Source: Hanleya hanleyi (lineage: Eukaryota; Mollusca; Polyplacophora; Lepidopleurida; Hanleyidae). From it: a stretch of DNA of 64,000 nt. Shown here piece after piece: positions 42,150 through 53,944 of this stretch; position 1 is the first letter of the stretch, and each line of letters begins with the position of its first letter. A program made the position numbers and the translations under genes. Under the pieces are notes generated by a model. That model made no database searches, was not told the DNA's origin, and worked only from the letters and a program-made list of their open reading frames with translations. The DNA lies in the NCBI GenBank assembly GCA_036873755.1, contig JAVTVY010017328.1, forward strand, positions 1-64,000. Direction: 5' to 3'.

Positions 42150-43444
42150 TTATAAATCAAATTTTCATCAGAATTCGGTCAACTCAGAACTTGCTCGTAA
42201 CAATGCCCTAATGCACCTTCATGCCAAAAATCAATGTTCTAATATCAACGGTTCTCCTTATTTTGCAGACGAAAGGATTCGGATGGACTGACTGACTGAC
42301 TGACTGACTCATTACCGGACAATTTGCAGTTGGTAGCCTACTTCGTAGGAATATTTGGTTACAAGGAAAAAATCAATCTAAAATAATGCCTTGAATTTAG
42401 ATGACAATCTGCAGTTTTATTTCCCAGAAATCGCTTAGAATGCTTCTCCAGCCATCTAGGACCCAAGCGCTTACAGGGACCTAGGCGGCCCCTGGATCCA
42501 GGCCTAAAGTCCTAGTATAGTATTTTTCCACATTTTTTACAAAGATCCTCTTCAATCTCTGCACACACACAAGTTTTGAGTCTATTTACTGTGATTTGGA
42601 GCATTTTCAGAAGTTTCTTTCAGATACTACCAATATTCTACTTATAAACGTGTCTCAAGAGAAAAATTTGTTGACAGACAAATTATTGATGAATAAACAA
42701 AGTAGCCTACACAATCATTACACTGGGCCTGAAGCTTGAACTAATGATATATGGTACTAATAGTGTTTACATACATTGCATTCTTCACTGCGTGGAAACT
42801 AGCAGTCAACATTCAGTCAGCCAAGTTGCTGAACTCAAAAACTGCTTTTGGGGGGAGGCGGGGGTAGAAAGACCAATCCATCTGGCCAGATGTAGTCCGT
42901 TCTGGGGGTGGACAGACTAAGCCTGGCGGGACAGAATGATCTCCACATCCTATGCCTAGGAAATGTCATTCTGTCAGTTTTTATTACCTCTTGGCCATTT
43001 TGGTATTGAGTATTGCCGTCGCCATGTACACATGTACGTCCGTTACAGCATTTTAGGCAAAACCACTGCATACACTTATTTATCTGGTGCTAAGTCAGAT
43101 GCCTATCGAAAGTGGCTCCCGTCGGCCCATATTTTACAGAGTTATACCCATTACAGATATATTAATATCTATATCTGTCCTATATGCTTGAATGTAGCCA
43201 ACTTTTTCTGCAGAACTGTGTCCGATATAGCTACTATATTTTGGAAACTTATTTATTCCTACGAAGTAGGCTACAGATCGCAAATTGTCCGGTAATGAGT
43301 CAGTCCATCCGAATCCTTTCGTCGGCAAAATAAGGAGAACCGTTGACATTAGAACCTTGATTTTTGGCATGAACGTGCATTAGGGCATTGTTACCAGCAA
43401 GTTCTGATCTGAAATAATTCTGATTAAAATTAGATTTATAATTA
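42150..43444. mobile_element. Inner foldback element, arms about 200 bp
   Basis: Left arm 42150-42353 and right arm 43252-43444 are inverted copies. They share AACAATGCCCTAATGCAC, GACGAAAGGATTCGGATGGA, CATTACCGGACAATTTGC and CCTACTTCGTAGG. The left arm has an extra (GACT)n expansion. The interior includes a single copy of the GC-rich core repeat at about 42410-42510. Isolated pieces of the same arm recur near 44700-44760 and 44895. Confidence 0.75.
42410..42510. repeat. Diverged copy of the GGGGCCTAGGCGGCCCC-core repeat
   Basis: Blocks TTATTTCCCAGAAATCGC, CTCCAGCCATCTAGGACC and CCTAGGCGGCCCCTGGA follow the order of the tandem repeat at 19600-20424. Confidence 0.65.
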
Positions 43445-44185
43445 ACACTTCAGTATATTGTTATAGTATATGTAAACTGTAGCCTTTAACGTGTATCCCA
43501 TTTCACATCCAAACATTTCATCTTTGACCACATCAGGCTTCAAATTCAGGTCAAATTACCCACGGCTAAAAATACCCTGTCATGCCACATGGCCCTATTA
43601 CTGAGGTTAATCTTAACGTGCATCTGGGACAATTCCACAATTGCCGGACAGCATAGGCCTACTGAATATACCCTCAAACAATCAGCGCTGTTTCCATAAC
43701 TTAAATTGTTAAACCATATCATTGAAATAATATAGCAGAAAACATTGATGTGAGTTATGATATGTACACTATGTCCAAAGACAAGTTCATAATGTGCTAA
43801 TCGGATAGTTAGGACAATCATTACTTTGCATCAGAGAGTGTGTGACTTGGATTCAAGGGTTTAACTTTGGAGGGAAATACAATTTTGACAGCAGAAATAT
43901 GACCCCGCCATTTGCTGATTAGAGCGAAAAAACAGGGTAGGCTAAATGGACCCTTTTCAATGCAGTATTTCTTGGCATGGATGTGAAAATATGAGGACAT
44001 ACTTGGGGGTTTTTTGTACCTCTTGAATATTGACTATATATCACACTTGGATATAATTTGAATAAAAAAATTACATGTGTAAACAAAACATGTTTAAATT
44101 TCTCTTGTCATTTCAAATTTTGATCCATTTTGATTCCTTGATTAGGGGATACAGAATCACTGCCACGGAGTGTGCTGGTGTGTCA

Positions 44186-45159
44186 CAGCAATGCAATTCC
44201 GATTCACACAACGAAGCTGAGGTGGTTTAAGGTTTATCAATGAAGAAAATCACCGATCAACCGCCATAGAATATAATGTGAAACAAGAAAACCGGAATAG
44301 TACATTCATCAGATTGCCGATACCCAAAATGTGTTGTCTCATATATCTAGATAATAACGTGATGTAGAGACGCTATTTATTCGTCTTTGTACCGGTTATG
44401 CTCAGGAGAATGACATAGAATCATTATTATCTTGTGCAGAGAATGTGTTGGTCTTGAGTTGAATTACCGTAAACTACATAAATGCTACCTTTCTAGTACT
44501 ATATATAAAAATTTGTTGTATTGTTGGGAAAATAATGTGATTCAAAAATTTGTTTTGATCCTGGACGAGGACACTGAAAACCATTAAAGAGATGTAAATG
44601 TATGTTCACACGTAAAGCTTGAAATCTACTGAACCTATATTATTCAATCTGTTTCCTTTAATTAAAAAATTGTAAAATTAAATCGGCGATCGTTATTTAT
44701 TTTGGAATGAAGGCGCATTAGGAGACTGTTACCAACAAGTTCTGAGCTGACCTACTTTTGATGAAAATTTCTGGTGATTTTTGATGAAAATCACTGGCGA
44801 TTCTGACTTGGGCGGTGCCCATCTTAATATAGGTAGGATTTCAACTGGGGGTGGGGATTTCCAAGAGTTCAGTTCGCGTTCGAGTCCTAATGCCTACTGT
44901 ACTTCGTAGGTCCTGTGACGTTAGTCACACTGCTCATGTATTGTATTTTAGAAGCCAACAAAAAAAATGACTCGCCTCGACCCTTATTTTATTGAGTTAT
45001 GCCCCTTTGCGGATGCAGTTATCACTGATTTTGTGATATATGCTTGAAGGTAACCAGTTATATGTAATTTACTGTGTTTCATACAGCTACCAGATTATGA
45101 GGAAACTTTTTTAGCCAGTTGTAGTCTAGATGCCTACAAAAAATGAATTGTCTCTCATA
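44186..45159. other. Repeat-derived intergenic DNA
   Basis: No gene. Contains decayed pieces of the foldback family (about 44700-44760 and 44895-44950) and a short duplication of TTTTGATGAAAAT near 44755-44790. Confidence 0.4.
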
Positions 45160-46080
45160 TTTTATGGAGTGATGCCCTTTCCGGATGTAATAATCTCCGA
45201 TTTTTACACCTCGAGCAAAATTTTGCCGGAAGGATATTGTCGTCTATCTGTCGGTCTGTCTGCGGACACGATATCTCAAGAAGGATTAGAGTTGGGTATT
45301 TTAAATTCATACCACATATGCATCTGGTGAAGAGTCAGAAGTCTATTGAAAATGATTAACCTTGATCTATTTTATCATTATCTAGGTCAAATTCTAATAT
45401 TTGCTATATTTTTTGAAGGATTGAAACTAGGGTCTCCAAATTCATATTACAAATGCAACTGGTGATTGACTCAAAGCCTATCCTAGTTGACTGACCTTGT
45501 CCTATTTTTTCTCAAGGTCATACACTGTTCATTATGATATAACATGAAGAAATAAAGCTAGGCTTTCCAAATTAATACTATACATACATCTGGGGGTGAT
45601 CCAAAGGTGTGCTGAACATGACTGACCTTGACAGATTTGATCAAGGTCAAATTCTAGTAAACTGGTATTTGCTACATTTTTTGAATGATTAAGTTTAGGG
45701 TCTCCAAATTCATATTACATATGCAACTGGTGATGTATTAGCAGCATGTTTAGTATACATCTGGTGATGGTCCAAAGGTGTGCTGAAGATGCCTGACCTT
45801 GACCTGTTTCATCCAGGTCAGATTCTATTTAGTACAATATTTTATTAAGGGTTATGTCTACATTGTCCAAATTTATACCACATTTATGCCTGGACCTCAA
45901 GTCTATTGAATATATCACTGATCCTGACCTATTTTCTAAAGGTCAAATTCTATGTTAAGTCTAAGCTCTCTGAATTCATGTTCCATATGCAACTAAGTTG
46001 GAATAGCCTTGATATATATTTCCAAGATCAAATTACTTGAGCTGATTTTGACCTATATAGATCGAAGAGTATATAGGTAA
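45160..46080. repeat. Degenerate tandem repeat, units about 130 bp
   Basis: A unit containing TGACCTTGACCTATTT, AAGGTCAAATTCTA, TTTGCTATATTTTTTG, GGTCTCCAAATTCATATTAC and ATGCAACTGGTGAT recurs about six times with substitutions and deletions (for example near 45280, 45430, 45560, 45700, 45760, 45920). TTGACCT and AGGTCAA within each unit are inverted, giving a small hairpin. No coding capacity. Confidence 0.65.
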
Positions 46081-46960
46081 GAATATGGTCATGCACTACC
46101 AGAATCTCAGCGCCAAATATTTCCCATTAATTTAAGTTCTTGGCAAAAGCTGACCTGGTTCAATTTCGTATGTATATCTGCAGTGAGAGAACTGCAGTCA
46201 ATCCCTCTAGATCACATTTCTGTTAACCTACACTAAAATATCAAAGTTAAAAAAATACATCTTATGCAATGTATGATTGCTGAGTATAAACAATATCCGA
46301 GGGGTATTGGAGCCTATTGGGCTATTTTGTGATCCGTAGTTGAATGTACAAGTTATATCTGCAGATTCTGTGTTCGGTACAGCTGCTAACTTTTGGAAAC
46401 TTATTTATCTACTTGTGTTCTACAAGCCTTCAAAAAATTATTCGAGTTATGACCCTTTTTGTGTATTAATTTAGATATGATTTTTATATATATATTCTTG
46501 AATGTAGCTGATATATCTGCAGAAATCTCTAAAAAGGACAATTCTGGATGATTTGGTAAAGCCATAATATGTTGCACAGTCTCGGCATATTTCTCAGTTG
46601 CTTGGGGAAAGCCGAGGGGTTTTGTGAGTCTCGATCTCATGTTAAACACATACACCAGCTTGAGACTATACTAAAGGAGAGTGGAATCCTTCCTGATAGG
46701 TTAAATTCCTCGCGATCCAACCACTGCTGTCAAATTATGGCATTTGTCCATCATTATTGAACATGCTGTCCTCTCTCGCTCTCTGAGATGCATGCCTCCA
46801 ACCCCTCCCTCATTCAACAGATGTCTTCAAACCTATACACAGGAACCATTTAGTGGCAATGTGCAAGAATTCAACCAATCACAAAAGATCCCACGCCCGT
46901 TTATGGAATGGAACTCGCATATACATGTAATATGTACATTGTAGTTCAGAAGCTCAGGAT
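46081..46960. other. Intergenic DNA, nothing firmly recognised
   Basis: About 46370-46520 resembles 43190-43290 (TTTTGGAAACTTATTTAT and CTTGAATGTAGC blocks). Short frames at 46401-46760 on both strands have no recognised domain. Confidence 0.4.
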
Positions 46961-46972
46961 TTGAATAAAGTA

Positions 46973-47274
46973 GGAGTGAGTGAGTGAATAGGGTTTAACG
47001 TCGCTTTCAACATTTTTCAGCTATATCACGACGGGGAAGGGAAGGGAGGGGAGGGGCAGGGGCAGGGGTACCTACTTGTAACAGAGCAGATCTAATGCTG
47101 CCATTTTATAGTGCTGTCCCACTGAAATATCATGCCGTAGGCAGACATGACACCCCACTCAGTCACATTATACTGACACCGAGCAAACCAGTCCTTGTTC
47201 TATCCTCTTAATGCTGAGCGTAAGCGAGGGAGCAACAAGTTCCATTTTTCAAGTCTTAGGTATGACCCGGCCTG
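46973..47274 (-). mobile_element. Full-length SINE, reverse orientation, 12-bp TSD
   Basis: Flanked by ttgaataaagta at 46961-46972 and 47275-47286. On the minus strand it starts CAGGCCGGGTCATACCTAAG and contains GCTCAGCATTAAGAGGATAG and GTGTCAGTATAATGTGACTG. It ends TATAGCTGAAAAATG, GCGACGTTAAA and (CTCA)n. The tail is the same as in the SINE at 6093-6409, but the body is different, so the two share a 3' domain and presumably the LINE partner that copies them. The sequence type is widespread in molluscs. Confidence 0.85.
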
Positions 47275-47416
47275 TTGAATAAAGTATAAACTCATTTGAG
47301 TCAATTACATTGAACAACAATTTTGTTTTCAACCCGACTGAAATAGTTCAGATATCATCACACATAGCGAAGATAGAGCAAATTCATTTATCGCAAATGT
47401 CAGTGAGTCGGGACTT

Positions 47417-49317
47417 GCGATAATTCCGCCTAACCCGGGGCTAAGGGCCGTATGAACCCATGTACTTCAAGATCCTCATGGTACTCATATGAACAGTCAC
47501 AATCAAAGCGTGACTGAGATACATCATTCTTTAGATGACGACTTTACAACGAATATTATGGATTAAGAATACTGATCAGCGATACGGATTTTATATTTTT
47601 GGAACATCATGATGTCTTGCCGGCATCATTGAAAACTGTTGACCGCTTCTCTCTTGCAGGAAACAAGCTTATATTTATGTATACTATGATTGTCTTTTTA
47701 ATTTGGTGCTAATACTGTTATATGGAATATGAAATAGGTCTTTGGATTATGGACGCGGATATGCTCTAATGGACGACGGCTGGATTATGAATGACGGACT
47801 AGACGCTTGTAATTTTAACATGTGTATGCCTGGATTCTGCTGGTGGACAAGTTATCCCCGAGGCCGGGCCCCTGCACACCAAACACTCATAACATAATGG
47901 ATACAATACAAAGAAATAATATTAAGACAGACCCGAGGAACCTTAGTGCAGGTTTCTCGGCCGAGTCTTTAATAGTTCGAAATGCACTAAGACCTTTTTT
48001 CAATCCAAATGACAGATATATTTCTGACAGCAAAGCAAGGCCACGACATCAAACCTTGTAATATTCCGCTTGATGATTGTTTAGCACCGAATTCTAAATG
48101 TAATAATTTCAAAATTTCTAAGTGTGGACATCGTGGATGTCTCACGTTTCCACTCCTTAATACGTCAGCTTGATTTAGTTCCGCGTTAACTGGTAATTCA
48201 TATTCTATCAACTCGTATGTTGATCTTAGTTGTTCTACTACAAACTGTATTTATTTAGTTTCCTGTAAGAAGTGTGGTCAACAGTATGTTGGCAAGACCA
48301 CCCAAAGACTCCATCTTAGGGTGAACGGTCACAGAAAATCCGTTAGGAAAAAGCAATTGCTTATAGGTAGACATTTTTCTGGACCCAACCATGGCTGGGA
48401 TAACTTTAGTATTCAGCTCATAGGCGTTGCCTATCCATCTACTAAGGATTCCCCCTTTGGATTTGAGAGAAAAATCCGAGAGCGGGAATTATTCTGGATG
48501 CTAGAACTTGGGTCAGTGTTTTCGTTTGGTTTAAATGATAATGTCAGTGGGTTCGGCAATGCTACAAACCACCGTTCAAATATATCCAACATTACCCAAC
48601 TATTTAAACCCCATCAACGGAGACAACGCAGCCATGGTTGGCGAAAGTTTAATAGTTCGACGATTCACGATCATATCACTTTAAATTACTTAGTGGGTTT
48701 AACTAACGCACCCAATAGTATACATAGCTTACGTACAGTTCTGCATGCGTTACCTCTGAGAGCTTTAAATCAAATAGCCAGAGATATACAACAATCTGCC
48801 TCTTCAGGAAATATAATACCATCAAAAATCAGTAAAGTATGTCAAGATATAGCGTATTTTCGGTTATACCGTCCAGTGAATATAATCGAAACATCTCAAG
48901 ATCGGCTTTTCTTGAAACTCAACTACTTAGATAAAGGACTGGACATCATTAATTTACCTCGAATCCTGACTGATCCTGAGGTACGCAACGCTGTACCAAA
49001 CTATTTGAAGTTCACAGAACCACCTTGCATTTCATATAATTATACTAAATCTATAGCCACCAAAATATTCAATTACTCCAATGCTGTCAAGGAGTTTGAC
49101 TGGAACTTATACACATCAGGAGGCTATAGTTGTGATTGTGAATTGTCGAACTTTATCTATACACCATGCAAACATATTGTGACTGGTGACCTTGATGTGT
49201 TGAGCGATAAGGATCTGAAATTACTCCTGATGAAAGGACCTAAATATAGAGAGCCAAGAAGAATATATCTGAAGGCCGACCAGAAGATAGTGAATGACGG
49301 ACTAGACGCTTGTAATT
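47417..49317 (+). mobile_element. Naiad-type Penelope-like element, 5' half
   Basis: A pseudo-LTR from about 47417 to 47817 is also found, inverted, at about 51358-51742. It is followed by GATTCTGCTGGTGGAC and by a coding region with an N-terminal GIY-YIG nuclease (pseudogene entry). The RT is absent: coding sequence jumps directly to GAATGACGGACTAGACGC and CTTGTAATT (ending about 49317), the same 26 bp that end the pseudo-LTR at about 47791-47816. So an internal deletion has fused the N-terminal coding part to the 3' terminus. Confidence 0.75.
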
Positions 49318-49319
49318 GA
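47899..49319 (+). pseudogene. PLE protein N-terminal part: Cys-rich GIY-YIG endonuclease, no RT
   Basis: An ATG at 47899 starts an N-terminal stretch that leaves frame at the TAA near 48059. Similarity continues in another frame with a Cys/His-rich segment (KCNNFKISKCGHRGC), is hit by an in-frame TGA at 48171, and then runs open to 49319. The nuclease core is visible as CIYLVSCKKCGQQYVGKTT and RLHLRVNGHR. Further on come CDCELSNFIYTPCKHIVTG and LLMKGPKYREP, the region that normally precedes the RT. A nuclease ahead of this region is the permuted order reported for Naiad elements; canonical Penelope has it after RT. The enzyme would nick target DNA. Frameshift, stop and missing RT make it defective. 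Confidence 0.75.
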
Positions 49320-49470
49320 TGAGGACTTCCATGGAGTATTCCCATAAAGGGATATTAGGGTATCGCAAATAATGATTTCAATAGAATTCACAGGAGTGTT
49401 TTACTAGTCTATTCACATGAGGATTTCAATGAAGTATATTCACGTTAGAATATCGGAGTTTATTACCCCA
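49318..49470. repeat. Detached fragment of the ATTCACATGAGGATT minisatellite
   Basis: GATGAGGACTTCCATGGAG, TCTATTCACATGAGGATTTC and GAAGTATATTCACG are diverged copies of the repeat that fills 54.07-60.9 kb. The fragment directly abuts the 3' end of the Penelope-like element, which probably inserted into the repeat array. Confidence 0.7.
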
Positions 49471-50278
49471 CAAGCAAATTTGTATTCAATATCTGGATTG
49501 TGATTGGTTACAAGTTCAGATCGTATAAACCCATACACCCCGAGTAGCAAGAGATCACTCTTGTATATATATATATAACGAGAGATACTGAAGGATCTTG
49601 GCCCCCACCATTGTCCGATAATTGTAAGCTAATGACAAGAGGATTTTTTGTCCACTGTTACTAAGAACAAACGACTGATTTGTAATTTTGTTTAGAGTAT
49701 TTCGAATCTGAGCGAAAAAGATCGAAAAAGGGACACTGGAAAACACCGAGATATCATCTTTCTAAGATTAAGGAGTTTCAAGATTTCTAGAAACTGTACT
49801 TATGTCAGTTGTAATAGTACAGCAGAAAAGAGCAAAGTCAGTCTTAAAGTGAATGTCCGGAGGATCATTCGTCTTCGCTTTGTAGTATTTTTTTTGCACG
49901 TGTCATCATTGGGTACTGGAAGCGAAGACAAATGTCTTTGACCCTTTGGCATGAGCTATGAAACATACTGAAGATTTTATAATTAGGAACGAATGCTAAT
50001 TCTGTTCTGTTTACTGAGCTAGTTCGAGATATCTCTTTTAAGATACCATGCTCGAAAATAGTAACATGGTACAATACTTAATACTGAAGGGGTCCACGCA
50101 GTAATGTTAAAACCTCGAAAGTGTCTGAATCCTGATTATCTTCCTTGGATCGAAACACGCAGTAGTCTAAAGTTGTCGAGTTGTAACGTTGTGTCACAAG
50201 AGTGACGTCCGTTCATGTGGCCGACCTGTCGGCAGACGAAAAAGTTCACTGGACTAAGAAAACTGATTTAAAAATTTG
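49471..50278. other. Intergenic DNA, nothing recognised
   Basis: A short (TA)n run near 49565-49576. No coding frame or repeat structure of note. Confidence 0.45.
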
Positions 50279-51347
50279 CAGTAGTTCCTGAGAAATCGCG
50301 ATAACAAGGTTTCATGGGGATATCCAAGATAGCTGCCTTGTGGCCATATTGGATTTTCGAATCGGGCCAGAGAAGATACCTTGCACAACTAGACCCCACG
50401 GGGAATCTGTGTACCAAATTTGAGAAAGATCCATGAAGTAGTTCCTCAGAAATCGTGATAACAAGGTTTCATGAAGAAATCCAAGATGGCTGCCTGGTGG
50501 CCATATTGGATTTTCGAATCGGACCAGAAAAGGTATCTTGCACAACTAGACCCCAAGGGGAACCTGTGTATCGAATTTGGGAAAGATCCATGCAGTAGTT
50601 TCTGAGAAATCGCGATAACAAGGTTTCATGGGGGAAATCCAAGATGGCCGCCTTGTGGCCACATTAGATTTTCGAATCTGACCAGAAAAGGTATCTTGCA
50701 TAACTAGACCCCAAAGGGGAACACGTGTACCAAATTTGAGAAAGATCCATGCAGTAGTTTCTGAGAAATCGCGAAAACAAGGTTTCATGGGGAAATCCAA
50801 GATGACCGCCTTGTGGCCATATTGGATTTTCGAATCGGACCAGAAAAGGTATCTTGCACAACGGGACCACATGGGGAACCTGTGTACCAAATTTAACAAA
50901 GATCCATGCAGTATTTCCTGAGAAACCACGATAACAAATATTCATTGGGAAATCTAATATGGCCGCCTGGTGGCCATATTGGATTTTCGATTCGGACCGC
51001 AAAACGTGTCTTGTACAACTAGACCCTAAGGGGTACCTGTATACCAAATTTGAGAAAAATCCATGAAGTGCTTCCTGAGAAATGACAATAAAAAGTTTCA
51101 TGGGAAAATCCAAGATGGCTGCCTGGTGGCCATATTGGATTTTCGAATCGGACAAGAAAAGGCATCTTGCACAATACCAAATTTGAGAAAGATCCATGAA
51201 GTAGATCCTGAGAAATCGCGATAACAAGGTTACATGGGGAAATTCAAGATGGCCGCCTTGTGGCCATATTGGATTTTCGAATCAGACCAGTAAAGGTATC
51301 TTGCACAACTAGGCCGCAAGGGGAACCTGTGTATCGAATTTGGGAAA
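50279..51347. repeat. 157-bp satellite array, left block (about 7 copies)
   Basis: Units of about 155-158 bp contain GCAGTAGTTCCTGAGAAATC, AACAAGGTTTCATGGGGAAA, CCAAGATGGCC, GGCCATATTGGATTTTCGAA and CAAAAAGGTATCTTGCACAA-like segments. CCAAGATGGCC and GGCCATATTGG form an inverted pair around a 7-nt loop in each unit. Because the unit is not a multiple of three, several minus-strand frames stay open for 70-190 codons; these are repeat artefacts. The same unit continues at 52530-53505. Confidence 0.95.
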
Positions 51348-52529
51348 TTACAAGCGTCTAGTCCGTCATTCATAATCCAGCCGTCGTCCATTAGAGAATA
51401 TCCGCGTCCATAATCCAAAGACCTATTCCATTTTCCATATAACAGTATTAGCACCAAATTCAAAAAGACAATCATAGTATACATAAACATAGGCTTGTTT
51501 CCTGCAAGAGAGAAGCGGTCAACAGTTTTCAATGATGCCGGCAAGACATCATGATGTTCCAAAAATATCAAATCCGTATCGCTGATCAGTATTCTTAATC
51601 CGTAATATTCGTTTTAGAGTCGTTATCCAAAAAAGATGTATCTCAGTCACGCTTTGATTGTGACTGTTCATATGAGCACCATGAGGATATTGAAGTACAT
51701 GTGTTCATACGGCCCCTAGCCCCGGGTTAAGCGGAATTAGACACAAGTTACGAAACGTAGCGCCATAGATCTTGCACGCTACGTTCGTACTTTGCTATCA
51801 GTATGCGATATGTATCGCCAAATTTGAGAAACTTTGAGTGGAGGCGCTTGGTGGAATAGCCCTGTTTTATAAGTTTCTGCAACAATGTTTTGTGACGTTG
51901 ATTAAAATCATCACATTTAACACAGGATCTAGCAAATGCTACTAAGCGAGATATGTATACGCCATATGCAGGTCCCACTGGAATATTACTATCCAGATAG
52001 GGATAGTTTACGATGTCGAAATTGTAATCATCTCTTTTGTCATAAAGTCGACGAGAGAGAATGCCCGCTCCATTTTTGTAGAGATAGAGATCTAAATAAG
52101 ATGTGCCTGTAGGGCTATCTGTAGTTTCCTTCAAATCCAGTGAAGGTGGATATATATCCTTCACTGCTTCATTTATATAGCGATTATCCACAGCGAGAAG
52201 ATCGTCTATATAGCGTTTGGTGAATGAGAAGGAACGGGCTTTGAATGGATCGGTTTTTGAAAGCGCCTGCATATAGTCATATTCATAAGAGAACAGATAC
52301 AAGTCAGCCAACAGGGGTGCACAATTAGTACCCATTGGAATACCTATATGCTGCTGATATATTGTGTTGCCAAATTTCACATAACAGGGGTGCACAATTA
52401 GTACCCATTGGAATACCTATATGCTGCTGATATATTGTGTTGCCAAATTTCACATAACAGGGGTGCACAATTAGTACCCATTGGAATACCTATATGCTGC
52501 TGATATATTGTGTTGCCAAATTTCACATG
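51348..52529 (-). mobile_element. Naiad-type Penelope-like element, 3' half, inserted in the satellite
   Basis: On the minus strand: a 73-bp segment present three times in tandem at the 5' end (starts on the plus strand at 52311, 52384 and 52457), the C-terminal half of the RT, then the pseudo-LTR matching 47417-47817, ending GACTAGACGCTTGTAATT at about 51348. Satellite sequence resumes on both sides, TTGGGAAA on the left and TGCAGTAG on the right, with a few satellite bases missing. This is a 5'-truncated copy of the same family as 47417-49317. Confidence 0.8.
51748..52395 (-). pseudogene. PLE reverse transcriptase, C-terminal half
   Basis: The frame holds RT motifs typical of Penelope-like enzymes: HIGIPMGTNCAPLLADLYL, the catalytic RYIDDLLAV, TSYLDLYLYKNG, LYDKRDDYNFDIVNYPYL, GPAYGVYISRLVAFARSC and KLIKQGYSTKRLHSKFLKF. 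It stops at a natural-looking terminator at 51748 with no nuclease domain after it. That agrees with the N-terminal nuclease placement seen in the sister fragment. The enzyme would copy element RNA at a nicked target. The first RT motifs are lost in the 5' truncation and the 73-bp triplication breaks the frame. Confidence 0.85.
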
Positions 52530-53505
52530 CAGTAGTTCCTGAGATATCGCGATAACAAGATTTCATGGGGAAATCGAAGTTGGCCGCCTTGTGGCCATAT
52601 TGGATTTTCGAATCGGATCAGAAAAGGTATCTTGCACAACTAGACCACAAGGGGAACCTGTGTACCAAATTTGACAAAGATCCATGCAGTATTTCCCGAG
52701 AAACCACAATAACAAAGTTTCATGGGGAAATTTAATATGGCTGCCTGGTGGCCATATTGGATTTTCGATTCAGAGCGAAAAAGACGTCTTGCACAGCTAG
52801 GCCGCAAGGGGAACCAGTATACCAAATTTGAGGAAGATCCATGAAATAGTTCCTGAGAAATGGCGATAACAAGGTTTCATGGGGAAATTCAAGGTGGCCG
52901 CCTTGTGGCCATATTGGATTTTCGAATCGGACCAGAAAAGGTATCTTGCACAACTAGACCACAAGGGGAACCTGTGTACCAAATTTGACAAAGATCCATG
53001 CAGTAGTTCCTGAGAAATCGCGATAACAAGGTTTCATGGAGAAATCCATGATGGCTGTTTTGTGGCCATATTGGATTTTCGAATCGGACCAGAAAAGGTA
53101 TCCTGCACAACTAGACTACAAGGGGAACCTGTGTACCAAATTTGAGAAAGATTCATGAAGTAGTTCCTGAAAAATCGCAATAACAATGTTTCATGGGGAA
53201 ATCCAAGATGGCTGCCTGGTGGCCATATTGGATTTTCGAATCGGACCAGGAAAGGTCTCTTGCACAACTAGACCCCAAGGGGAACCTGTGTACCAAATTT
53301 CAGAAAGATCCATGCAGTAGTTCCTGAGTAATCGCGATAACAAGGTTTCATGGGAAAATCCGAGATGGCCGCCTTGTGGCCATATTGGATTTTTGAATCG
53401 GGCCAGAAAAGGTATCTGCACAACTAGACCCCAAGGGGAACCTGTGTACCAAATTTCAGAAAGATCCATGAAGTAGTTCCTCAGAAATCGTGATAACAAG
53501 AATTG
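52530..53505. repeat. 157-bp satellite array, right block (about 6 copies)
   Basis: The same unit as 50279-51347, with GGCCATATTGGATTTTCGAA near 52594, 52751, 52908, 53065, 53222 and 53379, i.e. a 157-bp period. It ends in GGACGGGCGACAGACCACGG, a non-repeat terminal segment. Frames on the minus strand are artefacts of the repeat. Confidence 0.95.
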
Positions 53506-53944
53506 TTTACGGACGGGCGACAGACCACGGACGAAAAGCGATTTGAACAGCCCACCCAGCCCACCATCTGGTGATGGCGGGCTAAAAAACAACGATTGGA
53601 ACCGCCGCTCTCGCTTCGAAAGTTCAGCTGACTATATCTCAATACGTATGGAATAACTTGAACCCACTCATCAAAATTAATGGAATAACGTCCTAGTGCA
53701 TCATTTTCACTGAGGTGTCATTTGTTCCAAAAATAAAGGTTTTCCAAATGAAACGAATCGAAATTTGTGGCGTGTCTACTCTCGCAGCGCAATAGCAAAA
53801 TGCGGACAGTTTCGTAATCGAAATGGCCTGCTGAATTTGTCCGTTATACCATTGGCTCTACTTCTAAATGATAAATCTTTTTCAATATTTTTGCCATAAG
53901 ATAAAAAGGCTTGTGGGATAATAGATTCATTATTCAAGTCCTCC
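53506..53944. other. Flank between satellite and minisatellite
   Basis: No gene. Ends in a poly-C run at about 53943-53953. Confidence 0.45.

Larger units (their letters stand above)
40803..44185. repeat. Outer inverted repeat pair, arms about 210 bp
   Basis: The arm 40803-41014 is repeated inverted at 43978-44185. The shared blocks are CCGTGGCAGTGATTCTGTAT, AATCAAGGAATCAAAATGGA, GTGTGATATATAGTCAATAT and CATATTTTCACATC, in corresponding order. The 3-kb interior contains the second inverted pair at 42150-43444. This could be one large foldback transposon or two opposite insertions of a repeat. No coding frame of substance lies inside. Confidence 0.7.

Noticed and set aside
46569..46760. 63-residue plus-strand gene
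   Set aside because: Short, without homology clues, and overlapped by an equally open minus-strand frame.
47820..47875. Hammerhead ribozyme in the Penelope pseudo-LTR
   Set aside because: CTGGTGGACAAG...CCCCGAGG only loosely resembles the catalytic core; the invariant CTGATGA and GAAA bases are not present, so no ribozyme is claimed.
50312..51227. Several minus-strand proteins of 77-187 residues with shared motifs
   Set aside because: They are translations of the 157-bp satellite in shifting frames; similarity between them comes from the DNA repeat.
52640..53592. More minus-strand frames of 61-133 residues
   Set aside because: Same satellite artefact as in the left block.
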